Below, in pieces: positions 1 through 10,560 of a DNA stretch of 64,000 bases. Under the pieces are notes generated by a model. The model had not been told where the DNA came from. It made no database searches and worked only from the letters and a program-made list of their open reading frames with translations. This stretch comes from Vairimorpha ceranae (lineage: Eukaryota > Microsporidia > Nosematidae), in the NCBI RefSeq assembly GCF_000988165.1, contig NW_020169300.1, positions 1 through 64,000 of the forward strand, in the 5' to 3' direction. Position 1 is the stretch's first letter. Every line of letters starts with the position of its first letter. A program made the translations under genes and the position numbers.

Positions 1-3000
1 CATTAAAAAATAAAATTAATGAGGTCAAATAATTTTTTATTTTGAATCAATATTAGTTGATAAATTGTCATATAAAAAAATGTTTTTAAGCAAGCATTTA
101 TTTATCCATTTGAAAGTTAATAATGAAAAATAACTTTTTAGAAATAATAATAAAATCATTAAATTAATCATTTTTTTTCAATTTAAATATTATGAGTTGA
201 CACCAAAATATATTATAAAATAACTTTGTAATAAATAAAATACTGATTTAATACCAGAAGAGGAGTTACATATTTAATAATTATAATAATCTTATTAATA
301 ATTACAAGAAATTTTTATTTTTAAATAACTTGTAATGCTCTCGACAAGCTTTAAATCAATTAAAACTTAATTTAAAACTAATGGTTGCGGACAAAGATTA
401 GGTTTTATTTGAGTAAAGTAATCTTGTATTAAGCAAGACGTTCATATCTTAGGAAGCATATTTTATTCACAAAAAATAAACATCTCTTCAATATTGTTTT
501 AAAGTGTAATAGAATTTAATACTTTACCAAACTAAATGTATTTTAATTGTCGTTATTATTAACAAAAAATAATAAAAGGTGATAGAATGAAAGCAAAATA
601 AAATTAAGTATAATTGCATTTTTTTACATAAATAGTTTAATTTTTCATACAATTTTTTTTGCCAAATGCTTTATTTTAACTTATTTAAAAACGATTTAAA
701 CATTTAACTCATGAGTGATTGTTATTTAAATATTCCAGCTGTAATAGCCATACTATGATAATAAATTATACCTTAAGCTTTATTAAATTAAAATTCCCAC
801 AATCATAAGGGCCAAAATTAAATTTAAATAAAAAATTTATAATTGAAGGGCAAGAAAAAAAGAAATGAATGACAGAAAATATAACAATCAATATATTAGA
901 CAGCCCAAAGCAGGGGTAGGGAACTAAACTTATAAAAGCAAATAAAATAATTACATTGAAATTGTAAGTATTTTTGAGCTTTTTAAAACAAGGGTTTTCT
1001 CCCTTGAGCAGGACAATATTTCTAATCAAATCTGCAAATTTTGTTTAATAAGAAATATTTTGGTAACAGAAACTCTTTCTTTTTGTACTGTTATTAAAAC
1101 ACTAGTTATAAAAAAACACCACAATTTCAATGAAAGAATTTTTAAAAATTTCAAAGATAAAATTTTCTAGAATTGTTTTAATTTAAAATATAAATTACCA
1201 TAAATAGAAGTCGCAAATAAAATGCAACTTGATCCTCATCGAAGTTGTCGCAAACAATTAATAATTGATAGAATGATTCTATAAAAAACTTCAAAGGCAG
1301 TTTTTTGTCATATTTGTCAGCAATTGATAAAAGATATACAATAAAATACAAATTACAAGAACAGTTATATTAATGACTTCTATAGCTACCAATAGATTTT
1401 ATTTATTTAAAAATATTAAAGGAAATTTTGTTTAAATATCTATTTACATAAAACTACGTTTTTGTTAATATTTTTACCTTATTTTACAAAACGTTAAATA
1501 ATTGCCAAGATATGGCAATAAAATTTATCAGATTTCTGTAATAGACCAAATTTTGTGATTTATTGTTAAAGGTCTTGAAAAAATGATAAATTGAAAGGTT
1601 CGGGTTTAAATATTTAACTTTTACATTAGTTTGAAGTTTATAAAGCAGATTGTTAATTTGTGTAAAAAAAATTGTTTTCATTTGTAAAATGAAATCGAGA
1701 GGATTGAGAAGGAAAAACTTAAAATTAAATTATTGATGATTTTGCGAATAAGAAAAATAAAGAATTCGTTACTCTGGCAAAAGAAAGAATGTATGAATAT
1801 GTCAGATGTTATAATAAGGTTTGTTATTTGACTGGAATAAAATATAGACCTAAAAAGATTCTATATCTGCTGATATTTAACTTTCAAAAATTACGTTTAT
1901 AGAATAATAGAGCTGTGGCTAGCAAAATCTATCATAACTTTAATAACATTTATTCTACGATCTTTAAGACTTTCTGTGTATAAAAATTAAAAAGTTATTG
2001 TAAAGCAATTAGTAAAAAATATTGTTAAAACATATTCAATGTAGGAAACGAAAATCAAATTTTTAAAATTGGTGAATTAAAGATAAATTTAAGTAAAAGT
2101 AAAAATATATCCTGTAGAGATGCTTAAATTTTTGGGCTTGTTATGCGAGAAATTAACAAGCGAATTTTATTGTTACTAAAATATCATGTGAATAAAGGTA
2201 TAGCACCTATTTATATATTTATAGCGATTGCTAGAAAGCTATATTTATTTAAGAGGGGCTAATGTAAAACATTTAACTGTACATTATTATAAATTTTTAA
2301 AAGATTTATATACGAGTGTTTTAGTAAGCACTCAAGAAAAATACTTATTTGCTTTTAAAAAATATATTTATTATATGTATGCTTTAAAGCTTTCAATTCC
2401 CTTTTAGTAAGATTAAAATAAAACAATTATTGGATTAGCACTTAAACAGTTTTATTTTTAATATTAACATTTTATTGTGCTTAATCTTAGAAATTTCATT
2501 TTTAAGAATAAAAAAATTTATGGCCACCTTTTAGTTAATCTGCTTTACATTGTACATTCTTCTGCTCTGATTATATAAATATTTTTACTTTAAAGTAGAT
2601 TTTAATGCACTAATTATTTAATATCTATCAAAATACAAATGTGTTACAAGTTTACAGAAGTTATAAATAAATTCACTTGCTGAGAATGTTTATCTATTAA
2701 TTAAATTAAACTTTTTGAAAAATATTTTCAAATTTTAATTAATTAAATCTTCAAATTATATAAAAATATTTTAGAAGAAGCTATAAAATTAAGAAATTGC
2801 AAAATATGACTATAGGCAATACAATTAAGAACAAATAGTGTCAAATAGTAGGCATACTAATAATGTGGCTTAAAAAAATATTTTACATGCCAAAAATTTA
2901 TTTAAAACTTTTCAACTGAATATGAAAATTTTTGCAAATAAATTTTTAATTTTTTTAATTTATTTTGATGAAATTTTTAATGAAAGTGAAAATACCCCAA

Positions 3001-3004
3001 AATA
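1..3004. other. Gene-poor AT-rich stretch
   Basis: I see no supportable gene in these 3 kb. The short open frames on the minus strand (766-1029 and 1484-1681) have no C-rich start signal, no recognisable motif and the composition of chance AT-rich frames. Around 1750-1860 a short plus-strand frame reads like former coding sequence (residues such as KERMYEYVRCYNK) but is closed by stops on both sides, so it may be the relic of a decayed gene or element that I cannot identify. The next gene begins only after a clear CCCC block at about 2995-2999. Confidence 0.5.
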
Positions 3005-3739
3005 ATGATGAATTTAATTTATTTATTTTCTACTATTTATGGACTTTTATTAAGAGTAGAATACACAAAAGAATTAACTAAACAATCTAAAACATTTAAA
3101 ATAGATTCATTAGTAGGACTTGGGGATGAAAAGATGAAGGAATTGATAAATTTTGTAACGGAAGGGAAAAGAACTAAAAGCTTCGAAACAAATTTGCATT
3201 TTTTAAACACAGATACAATATTTAATTTTAAAAGCTTTCTTTACAATGCAGATGAAGTTAAAAAAGTAAAAATTTCTGCAACAATTGATAATAAAGTTGT
3301 TAAAGATAAATATTTTCCAATGTTAAAAATGTTGTTACGAATAAATTTGATTGTAAATAAAGATTGGAAAGTTTTTGATCAACTTGATCAAAAAATTGAA
3401 AAATTTAAAAATTTAGAAAATTGTAAGTACTATTGCTCTTGTAAATTTTCTACAAAAGATTTAGAAAATTGTGTGGATTTTCGAATTATATTGAAATTTT
3501 TAGAACAAAGTACAAATAAATCACTGTTTTATTTGACTAAGCAATTTATTATTTTTTATGGTGAAGAATATGATCTTGCTTTTAACAAGGAGCTCGAAGA
3601 ATTTATAGAGTTAGAAGAAGAAAAAATATTTGAATGTCATGATAATATTATTTTATTATTAGAAAATATTGATTTTAACAATTATGATAAATTAATATTT
3701 ACGAAAGAAGAGATAAAATTTTTAGAACTTATTAATTAA
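3005..3739 (+). CDS. Hypothetical secreted protein, 244 aa
   Basis: I do not recognise this gene. A CCCC block lies 6-10 bases before the ATG, which supports both the start and the reality of the gene. Residues 1-16 (MMNLIYLFSTIYGLLL) form a hydrophobic stretch typical of a cleaved signal peptide, so the product is probably secreted or ER-routed. The rest is a lysine- and glutamate-rich, mostly helical protein with no other membrane segment. It has a small cysteine cluster near residues 139-145 (CKYYCSC), two more cysteines at about 155 and 211, and an acidic ELEEFIELEEEK segment near 200. The gene stands alone, with about 1.1 kb of non-coding DNA downstream. A role at the parasite surface or as an exported protein is inference only. 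Confidence 0.7.
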   Translation: MMNLIYLFSTIYGLLLRVEYTKELTKQSKTFKIDSLVGLGDEKMKELINFVTEGKRTKSFETNLHFLNTDTIFNFKSFLYNADEVKKVKISATIDNKVVKDKYFPMLKMLLRINLIVNKDWKVFDQLDQKIEKFKNLENCKYYCSCKFSTKDLENCVDFRIILKFLEQSTNKSLFYLTKQFIIFYGEEYDLAFNKELEEFIELEEEKIFECHDNIILLLENIDFNNYDKLIFTKEEIKFLELIN

Positions 3740-4843
3740 AATATTTTTTTTTATATTGCAGTTTTAAATCATATTTTGAAATTTTTAGGTCAATATAAAT
3801 TTGCTAGACTCTTTTCAAGTAAAGATAAAGAAAGTTTAAAATTTTTCTATACTCCTGTCTTTGTATAAAAAAGTGTATAAAACTTTACAATTCTTTAAAA
3901 ACATTCTGATTTTTATTTTTTGTTTAACAAGGATATTTAATTTATCGTACCAATGTAACGTTTAACACTTATTTGTGCTTACAAATCTAATAACTGTTTT
4001 TCAAGGTCGAAATTCTGTAGTAAATGGATTTTAATTATCTTTAAACTTGCTTTGAGATATATTAGTATTTTTTACAAAGTAAAAGCTTTTACGTTATTCA
4101 ACGAATTATTTCAGTACAGCCTAAAGAATAAATTAATTTATAACAATTTTTATTTTGTTTGTGCAGAAATTTTTAATTCAACTATTGTTACAATTCCTTT
4201 GATGACTCATTAATTTTGCGTCACTTTAAATTGAATAATATTAAATTTAAAAAGAAGTAAAAGAACATAGAATTTTAAAATGTAGTGGATTTAAGAAATT
4301 TTTTAATTTACTTTGCGAATTAAAAGAATGACTATTTATAGACTACAAATAATAAGATGTTAAGGCAAAAACGTTTAATAGTAATTAAATATTATAACGT
4401 TTAAATTTGTTAATTGTTTTGACTAAAATGTCAACACAAACGTAATCATAAAATATCAGTTCTTTTAAGTAGCATTTTTATGCAATGTAAATAATTCATT
4501 TTTGAACTAATAAGTTATTATATAGTTAATTACAAAGTTGGTTTCAATAGATACTAAAAATAAATATAAAAGAAAACATATTTAATATTTATATATGAAA
4601 AATATATTGAGGTGTGATAAATTATAAATATTTTAATTATTTCATAAACTTATTAAACAATAGGATAATATTTAAAAATAATGATTACTTTTTTTAACTT
4701 TTTCTTTTAGAAAACATTATTTAAAAAAAGAGTGTTTAAGATAATATTGAATAAATACCAAGAAATAATATTTTAATTTGGCCTGTTTACATTTGATATA
4801 ATTTTTCTTAAGTTTTTACAAATAATATATTATTGTTACCCCC
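3740..4843. other. Intergenic, nothing recognised
   Basis: About 1.1 kb of AT-rich DNA with stops in all frames. I see no RNA gene or repeat. The last few bases before 4844 carry the CCCCC block of the next gene. Confidence 0.5.
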
Positions 4844-5320
4844 ATGTTTCAAAATGCAGAGAGACTACTGGCTGAACAACAAAATCTTAGAAAAAATAGA
4901 AAGTATATGTTCTACGCAATTCCCGTTTTTACAAAAAAAAATAATGTAACTTGGGAATGTGGATTTCCTGGTCCCGATTCTGATTTATTTAAAGGGTCTT
5001 ATTATACAGTTGAACTGAAATTTCTGCCAAAATATCCTTTAGAGCCCCCACGTGTCAAATTTAAAAATCCAGTTTATCATCCAAATGTGTATCAGGATGG
5101 TAATGTCTGTCTTGATATTATATCGTCAAAATGGAAACCTTCTATGAATGTTATGAGTATATTATCGGGTTTGCAACATTTTTTAGAAAATCCTAATATT
5201 AAAAGTCCTGCTAATGTTGACGCGGGTGTTTTATTTAGGAAAAATAAATTGTCCTACGATAAAAATGTTAGAGAAAATATACTGATGCATCATAGCAGTC
5301 CAAATTTTAGAAAAATGTAA
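4844..5320 (+). CDS. UBC9: E2 conjugating enzyme, UBC9-like (SUMO E2)
   Basis: The 158-residue protein is one UBC fold. The HPN tripeptide lies at 79-81 and the catalytic cysteine is Cys89 in the NVCLDI motif. UBC9-type features are the WECGFPG segment at 37-43, HPNVYQDGNVCL at 79-90, and PNIKSPAN at 117-124, which parallels the N-I-Q-D-P-A segment of SUMO E2s rather than ordinary ubiquitin E2s. The family accepts activated SUMO from the E1 as a thioester and passes it to target lysines, mainly in the nucleus. Length equals the usual 157-160 residues. A CCCCC block abuts the ATG. A plain ubiquitin E2 is the alternative. The next gene starts 18 bp after this stop, so the two may share a transcript or have overlapping UTRs. 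Confidence 0.88.
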   Translation: MFQNAERLLAEQQNLRKNRKYMFYAIPVFTKKNNVTWECGFPGPDSDLFKGSYYTVELKFLPKYPLEPPRVKFKNPVYHPNVYQDGNVCLDIISSKWKPSMNVMSILSGLQHFLENPNIKSPANVDAGVLFRKNKLSYDKNVRENILMHHSSPNFRKM

Positions 5321-5338
5321 TTTGTATCCCCTAAAACC

Positions 5339-5812
5339 ATGTTACAGAAAATCGAAAAAAATAAAGAAGATTTAGTTGATTTAATTTTGAATCCACATGT
5401 ACATGCAATAGAAGATACACTGAAAGAAATTTATTCTGATTGTTCTATAGATCGTAAAAATCAGTTAATTGATGAATTAACTTTGATTTTTACTAAAGAT
5501 GATATTTTGTACAATGCTAAAATTCAAGCTAAGTTTCCAGATCTAATAAATTTATTAAAAGAACAAGATCTTTACAATAACACATGTGTGCTTTTGAGCG
5601 ATATTGTACGTCATAAACCTGTTATACAAGATATTTTTTATCTTCTAAAAATATTTGATTACATAAATTTTGATAATTATAATCCTACAATTTCACTTAT
5701 CTTTAGTATGTGCTATGGAAATAAAAAGCTGACAGATTTTTATTTTGAAAAAATTTATCAAGAGGATAGGGACGGGAATAATGATCTTATAAAAATATTG
5801 GCTGATAATTAA
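5339..5812 (+). CDS. Hypothetical helical protein, 157 aa
   Basis: Not recognised. The protein is almost wholly alpha-helical, acidic and leucine/isoleucine-rich, without signal peptide or membrane segment. Its spacing of hydrophobic residues (for example LIDELTLIF, DLINLLKEQ, NTCVLLSDIV) resembles HEAT or armadillo-type helical hairpins, which suggests a protein-binding scaffold, but that is inference. It begins 18 bp after the UBC9-like gene, and the gap itself carries a TCCCC block about 8 bases before the ATG. It therefore has its own start signal even though it sits tight against its neighbour. Function unknown. Confidence 0.7.
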   Translation: MLQKIEKNKEDLVDLILNPHVHAIEDTLKEIYSDCSIDRKNQLIDELTLIFTKDDILYNAKIQAKFPDLINLLKEQDLYNNTCVLLSDIVRHKPVIQDIFYLLKIFDYINFDNYNPTISLIFSMCYGNKKLTDFYFEKIYQEDRDGNNDLIKILADN

Positions 5813-5946
5813 ATAATAAATATTTTTATAAAATTTTTTTTATTTAGCGATAACACTGTATAATTTTTTGATAAATTAATTCACTTACATACAACTATAA
5901 ATTTAACGTAAATCCATTTAAAAATTTTATAAAAATTCATTCTACT

Positions 5947-7128
5947 TTATTGAAATTCTGCAGGACGATTTTTAGTCTCCTTAAAAAGACAAACAACAAT
6001 AACTAAAAATACAGCCATAAATAAACTATTCACTAAAAATATATAGCTCCCAATCATAGTATACAAAGGCATATTAATAAAAGATAATAAAAAAGCAGAC
6101 ATCCAATTTACGCCAACTGTTAATCTCATCGCAGGCATACAATATTCTGGTGTAAAAATCTCATTCGTAATAAACCAAGGTATAGAACTTAAACCTATAT
6201 TGTAACCAAATACATATAAATAACAGATAAAAAGTTTAAGCTGCCCAAAACCCATTATTAGAGTAGATATAAGAACTATCGCTGTACTAATACACATAAA
6301 TATCTTTCTACCTACTTTATCTATAAAGCAACAGCTAATAACAGAAACCAGTGCAGAAAAAGCTAATGTAAAAGCACCCTGAATTTCCGCATCTGGCTGT
6401 TGCGACAAAATCTCCTCTATAAAAATCGTAAAAAAGTCTATACCACACGCGTGCTGAGCAATGTGAAAACAAACAGCCAAAAAAGTAGATCTAATAGCCC
6501 GCCTATTTTTTAAAAGCTGAGGAATTGTCGTATGATCAAATTCACCAGAAGACGATGGACACTTTTTAATTACAAATAACCCTATTGTGTGAATTATCAC
6601 AAGTAGAGTAATAAAAGTATATACAGAATCCCAAGCGGCGGAAGTATAGGTTATACAGAACACTTTACCTATTACTAGTCCAAGTACTATTCCTATTGAG
6701 TGAAAAGACATATAAAATCCTCTATTTCTATCATCAGTTATACTAAACACGTAACTAGGAACAATACAACACGAGATACCTGCTCCCAGTCCAATAATAA
6801 ATCTAGACATAAGTAAAATATAAATATCTTCAAAAAATAAGGTCAAACCACTTCCCAATAAATATGTCAGATTATTGATTATCAAGACAATCTTTCTATC
6901 CAAATCGTTTACAAGAAACACAAAATAGCTCGATATGAACGCACCTAAAAATACAATACTCGCAAAAAGGCTTTTATACACACCAAAACCAAAATAGAAA
7001 TTTTGAAGTTTAAAGTTGTCTTCTAGCCTAGGGTACAATACACTCTCAGATGTAAGGAATAATCCAAAAAGAAATGATGATAATGCTGCTATAATAGAAT
7101 AATAAAAAAGTTTTAGTTTTTCTTTCAT
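5947..7128 (-). CDS. MFS sugar transporter family protein
   Basis: The 393-residue protein has about 11-12 hydrophobic membrane segments and the signatures of the major facilitator sugar-porter family. These are a DRK loop after segment 2, SRFIIGLGAG followed by a P-x-Y stretch and an RG pair (residues 108-136), DKVGRKIF in the second half (269-276) and a terminal KETKNRP that matches the family's PETKG end. It probably imports host hexose or a related solute across the plasma membrane. It is shorter than fungal hexose transporters (around 500-550), mostly through clipped termini and loops. The start is supported by a CCCC block 8-12 bases upstream on the minus strand. Substrate cannot be read from the sequence. 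Confidence 0.85.
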   Translation of the reverse strand: MKEKLKLFYYSIIAALSSFLFGLFLTSESVLYPRLEDNFKLQNFYFGFGVYKSLFASIVFLGAFISSYFVFLVNDLDRKIVLIINNLTYLLGSGLTLFFEDIYILLMSRFIIGLGAGISCCIVPSYVFSITDDRNRGFYMSFHSIGIVLGLVIGKVFCITYTSAAWDSVYTFITLLVIIHTIGLFVIKKCPSSSGEFDHTTIPQLLKNRRAIRSTFLAVCFHIAQHACGIDFFTIFIEEILSQQPDAEIQGAFTLAFSALVSVISCCFIDKVGRKIFMCISTAIVLISTLIMGFGQLKLFICYLYVFGYNIGLSSIPWFITNEIFTPEYCMPAMRLTVGVNWMSAFLLSFINMPLYTMIGSYIFLVNSLFMAVFLVIVVCLFKETKNRPAEFQ

Positions 7129-8490
7129 TTGTCTAAGGGGTAAAAATATTTTTTTTAAAGAATCAATAATTTTTAATTAATTCGTTAAGCGTTTTAATTC
7201 GACATCACAACGTAAGAGTTTTAAAAAATATAATTAGTTAATACACTGCAAATTAAATGCATAACGAATATAACAAATAATTAAATGTTTTTTAATTTCA
7301 AGTAAGATTGTTTATAAATTAAAGTGGTGTTTATTTAAATAATTTATTAAAGTAAAATTTATTTTTTATAAAAAAATACTAAAAAACATGTACATTGTAG
7401 ATCAAAACTATTATTTTTGCTGAATTTTTAATGATAAATTTGTTTATTGTACTATAAGCAAATCTTATAGGTTTGTGATTATTAATTTTGTATTGTAATG
7501 TTTTAATCAGTGAAAATTCCCCTAATAATTTTTCCTAGTTTAAAGAAAGTGCCTCTTGTTACATTTAAAAAAAGTCAACTAGCTCTAATTAAGAATAGCA
7601 AAAGTGCATCCTTTAAAGTTTTATCTAAAGCTAAATAAAGCATTTATTTTATTGTCTAAAAAATTAATTATGTTTTTTTTAACATTTCACAATTTTTGTA
7701 TGAGATTATTTGTTATCAAAGACTGAATCCATAATATTAACTTTTGACATTTAAATATTAAATATTGTTCTATTAAATTTGACAGTAGTATCTTATTAAA
7801 TTATTAACACAAACGCTTATTATTAATGTTTAATGATTTAAATTTACGAAAAATTGAATTTATAAAAAAATGCCTTTTTTAAACTTTTATTTAAAAAAAA
7901 AGATAAATATTAAAAATATCAAAAACACGATTGTCTAAAAAATAGATGTATTTTTTTAGTAATCGGGTATTAAAACTTTTCTGGAAAAGTAAATATATCT
8001 TGGATTTATTATAATTTATTAAATTGTGTGTTTTTAAAAGTTTGACGGTTAAACATGATTTACCATATAAGGTAAAAATTTATCTATTTACTAAATAAAA
8101 AATTTCTTACACAAATTAATATAAACTTTTTTTTAAAACATGACGTTGAGTAACAATAAAATTGATGCACAGATACAAAGATTTATCTATTTAATCGTGT
8201 ACATCAAATAATTTTATAATTGGTTTATATTACCCCTTTAACACTACTCTAATAAAAAATATTATTATGAACATGACCCAATTATTATAGCTAAATCAAC
8301 ACGTTTTAAAATTCTTTTTATTTTTTTTAAAAATCATAAACCTATAAATAAACACAAAATTAAAATCTAAACTGCAGATAATTTTTATTCTCCAATAAAA
8401 CACAAATATGGTATCAATATTCTACTAGTATTAACTTATTGGTTTAAAAAAAATCAAAAAACTATTTAAAAAAAAAATTTGTAAACTCAC
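7129..8490. other. Intergenic, nothing recognised
   Basis: About 1.36 kb between the divergently transcribed transporter and repeat-protein genes. It must hold both promoters. A CCCC block at about 8232-8236 is followed 30 bases later by an ATG opening a frame of only seven codons, which I do not take as a gene. Confidence 0.5.
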
Positions 8491-9687
8491 ATGAAATTAA
8501 ATGTTGCTCTTATACTTGTAGTAAAATACATAGTCGCAGATAACTCTCAAGAGACATGTGAAAATGAGAAGAAAAAAATGGAAAAATCCTCATTTTTTGG
8601 TTTTTTTAGCAAAGGTGATTCAAAGGATTCAAATAAATTATCTTCAGAAACAACATCAACCTGTAATCTTACAAAAGAAGATGCAGTGATGTCTGTTTCA
8701 GAAAACCCTAAAACAGAAATGCCTATGACTTCATTACAAGAAGAATCTGAAAGTGAAAGTAAGCAAGAGTTATTTGGAAGTAGCAAGCCAGTAAGTTCAA
8801 GTGAACTTTGCGGTGGTTCAGAACCAGAGTCAAAATCTGAAACTTCAAGTAAATTATTTGGTAGTTCGGAGTCAAAGCCAGTAACCACAAATAAACTTTG
8901 CGGTGGTTCAGAACCAGAGTCAAAACCTGAAACTTCAAGTAAATTATTTGGTGGTTCGGAGTCAAATCCTACAACATCAAGTAAACTTTGTGGTGGTTCG
9001 GAGCCAGAGTCAAAACCTATGAGTGAATCAAAACCTGAAACTTCAAGTAAATTATTTGGAGGTTCAGATTCTAAATCAAAACCTAAATCATCGAGTGATC
9101 TCTGCGGGGGTTCGGAGCCAGAATCAAAACCTATGACTGAATCCAATCCTGAAACTTCGAGTAAATTATTTGGCGGTTCAGATTCTAAATCAAAACCTAA
9201 ATCATCGAGTGATCTCTGCGGGGGTTCGGAGCCAGAATCAAAACCTGTAAGTGAATCAAAACCTGAAACTTCAAGTAAATTATTTGGAGGTTCAGATTCT
9301 AAATCGAAATCTAAATCATCGAGTGATCTCTGCGGGGGTTCGAAGCCAGAATCAAAACCTGTAAGTGAATCTAATCCGGTAACATCAAGTAAATTGTGTG
9401 GCGGTTCAGAACCCGAGCCAACACCAGAAGGTAAGTCTACTACTTTGTTTGGAAGTTCCACCACTGCTAAACCATCAGATAGGCCATCCGAAAAAGAACA
9501 GTCATTAGAAGAAAAAGATAAATCGTTATTATTCGAAAAGTCAAATGCGAAACTTACGAGTGATGCAGAAGAGGAGCTTACCGAGAAATCTGCTGAAAGT
9601 TCTGAAGAAGATATTGCGGAAGAAAAAGGTTTATTCTTGTGGGGAAATAAAACTGAGACAGAAAACAAGAAAAAAAATCCTGTCTAG
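8491..9687 (+). CDS. Secreted low-complexity protein with alternating LFGGS/LCGGS repeats
   Basis: Residues 1-16 (MKLNVALILVVKYIVA) look like a cleavable signal peptide. The 398-residue protein is otherwise Ser/Lys/Glu/Pro-rich and disordered. Its centre carries seven LFGSS or LFGGS motifs and seven LCGGS motifs, nearly strictly alternating about 19 residues apart, with linkers such as SEPESKPETSSK. Three successive 38-residue units are almost identical at the DNA level. The single cysteine in each LCGGS gives an evenly spaced row of thiols, which could serve disulphide cross-linking in a spore wall or polar tube. That is inference; no known wall or tube protein is recognised. An FG-nucleoporin reading is possible (LFG spaced by polar linkers) but conflicts with the signal peptide. 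The ATG lacks a clear CCC block. Confidence 0.8.
   Translation: MKLNVALILVVKYIVADNSQETCENEKKKMEKSSFFGFFSKGDSKDSNKLSSETTSTCNLTKEDAVMSVSENPKTEMPMTSLQEESESESKQELFGSSKPVSSSELCGGSEPESKSETSSKLFGSSESKPVTTNKLCGGSEPESKPETSSKLFGGSESNPTTSSKLCGGSEPESKPMSESKPETSSKLFGGSDSKSKPKSSSDLCGGSEPESKPMTESNPETSSKLFGGSDSKSKPKSSSDLCGGSEPESKPVSESKPETSSKLFGGSDSKSKSKSSSDLCGGSKPESKPVSESNPVTSSKLCGGSEPEPTPEGKSTTLFGSSTTAKPSDRPSEKEQSLEEKDKSLLFEKSNAKLTSDAEEELTEKSAESSEEDIAEEKGLFLWGNKTETENKKKNPV
9037..9378 (+). repeat. Three tandem 114-bp coding repeats
   Basis: Three in-frame units start at 9037, 9151 and 9265, each 114 bp (38 codons). They begin with codons for ETSSKLFGGSDSK and contain SSDLCGG. Units differ by only a few substitutions, so they arose recently by in-frame duplication. 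Shorter, more diverged units flank them on both sides within the same gene. Confidence 0.9.
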
Positions 9688-10084
9688 ACATAGAATAAAT
9701 GTTTATATTTAAGTATTATTATTTTTATTTAGGTTATATTAATTTTAAAAATTAAGTATTCTTTATTAAAATAGCACTTAAGATTCTTAATTTAAATTTA
9801 TTGTGTGATTTAAATTAATTCTAATAAACCAAATGTTCCTTAATTCTAATTTTTATTTTTATATTCATTGTAAATACATTAAAAAATAGTTGATTAATTT
9901 CTTAATGTACTGTATTGTAATTTTATTTTTTGCTAGTTAATTGGAAATGCTTTTTTTCAAACAATGTGCAAAGTTACCTAGAAAGTTAATTAATTACATT
10001 TTAATTTTTATACCAACATAAAAAAAATATATATATTTTTTTAAACATATAGAAATTTTCTTGTTTCATTTATCACAAGCCGTC
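9688..10084. other. Intergenic, nothing recognised
   Basis: AT-rich 3' flank of the repeat-protein gene with T and A runs. No gene or RNA seen before the LINE fragment that begins near 10085. Confidence 0.5.
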
Positions 10085-10330
10085 CTCGAAACTTTCAAAC
10101 CGAGCCCGTCATCTTAAATTTTACCTTTTAAATACTTACTTCTAGCTCCAAATAAGCATCGGATCTTCGGCGGCTGGCGATAGTTAGGCTTTCCAGTGTC
10201 ATCTTGAAGACTCTTATTTGTATATATGCCTCGGTTTGGATTCTAATCCTAGGTCGTTTGCATATAGGCGATGGTAATTTGTTACTATACCATTCCACGC
10301 CATTACAAAAGGGATAATTTTAACTTATAA
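10085..10330 (-). mobile_element. Non-LTR retrotransposon (LINE) 3' fragment, decayed
   Basis: Read on the minus strand this piece encodes KIIPFVMAWNGIVTNYH at its upstream end and, after a frame change, TEAYIQIRVFKMTLESL. This is the tail following the reverse transcriptase domain of LINE-type elements, where an I-P-x-V-x-x-x-x-G-I/V block precedes an E-A-Y-x-Q helix. The frame change and the absence of any upstream reverse transcriptase show a 5'-truncated, dead copy. Its base composition is visibly less AT-rich than the flanks. A second copy of the same segment lies in opposite orientation at 42760-43180 and agrees closely in both DNA and peptide. Confidence 0.75.
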
Positions 10331-10560
10331 TTTTACATTGAGGCTGTATGATTTGCTAAAAGATCGTATTCATGTTTTTTCTCCGTTTCAACAGTGTGGT
10401 ATATTAATATAATATATATTATTTTAAAATCGCTAAATATAAAAATAATCATGCCCAATTAAAATCTTTAATTATATTTAAGTCAATTTACTTTAAGTTT
10501 TATTATAAATAAACCTTAAATTTTCAATTATTAATAAAAAAATATTTTTTATTCCCCTTT
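10331..10560. other. Intergenic 5' flank of the RanBP1-domain gene
   Basis: AT-rich sequence with a CCCC block at 10555-10558 immediately before the next ATG. Nothing else recognised. Confidence 0.5.

Noticed and set aside
766..1681. Two minus-strand frames in the first 3 kb
   Set aside because: Phe/Ile/Asn-rich chance frames without start signal. The GGGG near 913, which reads CCCC on the minus strand, is not followed by an ATG in the right place.
8547..9668. Long open frame (373 codons) antisense to the repeat protein
   Set aside because: It is the mirror of the repetitive Ser/Glu/Lys codons, has no start block and its peptide is a plain shadow of the repeats.
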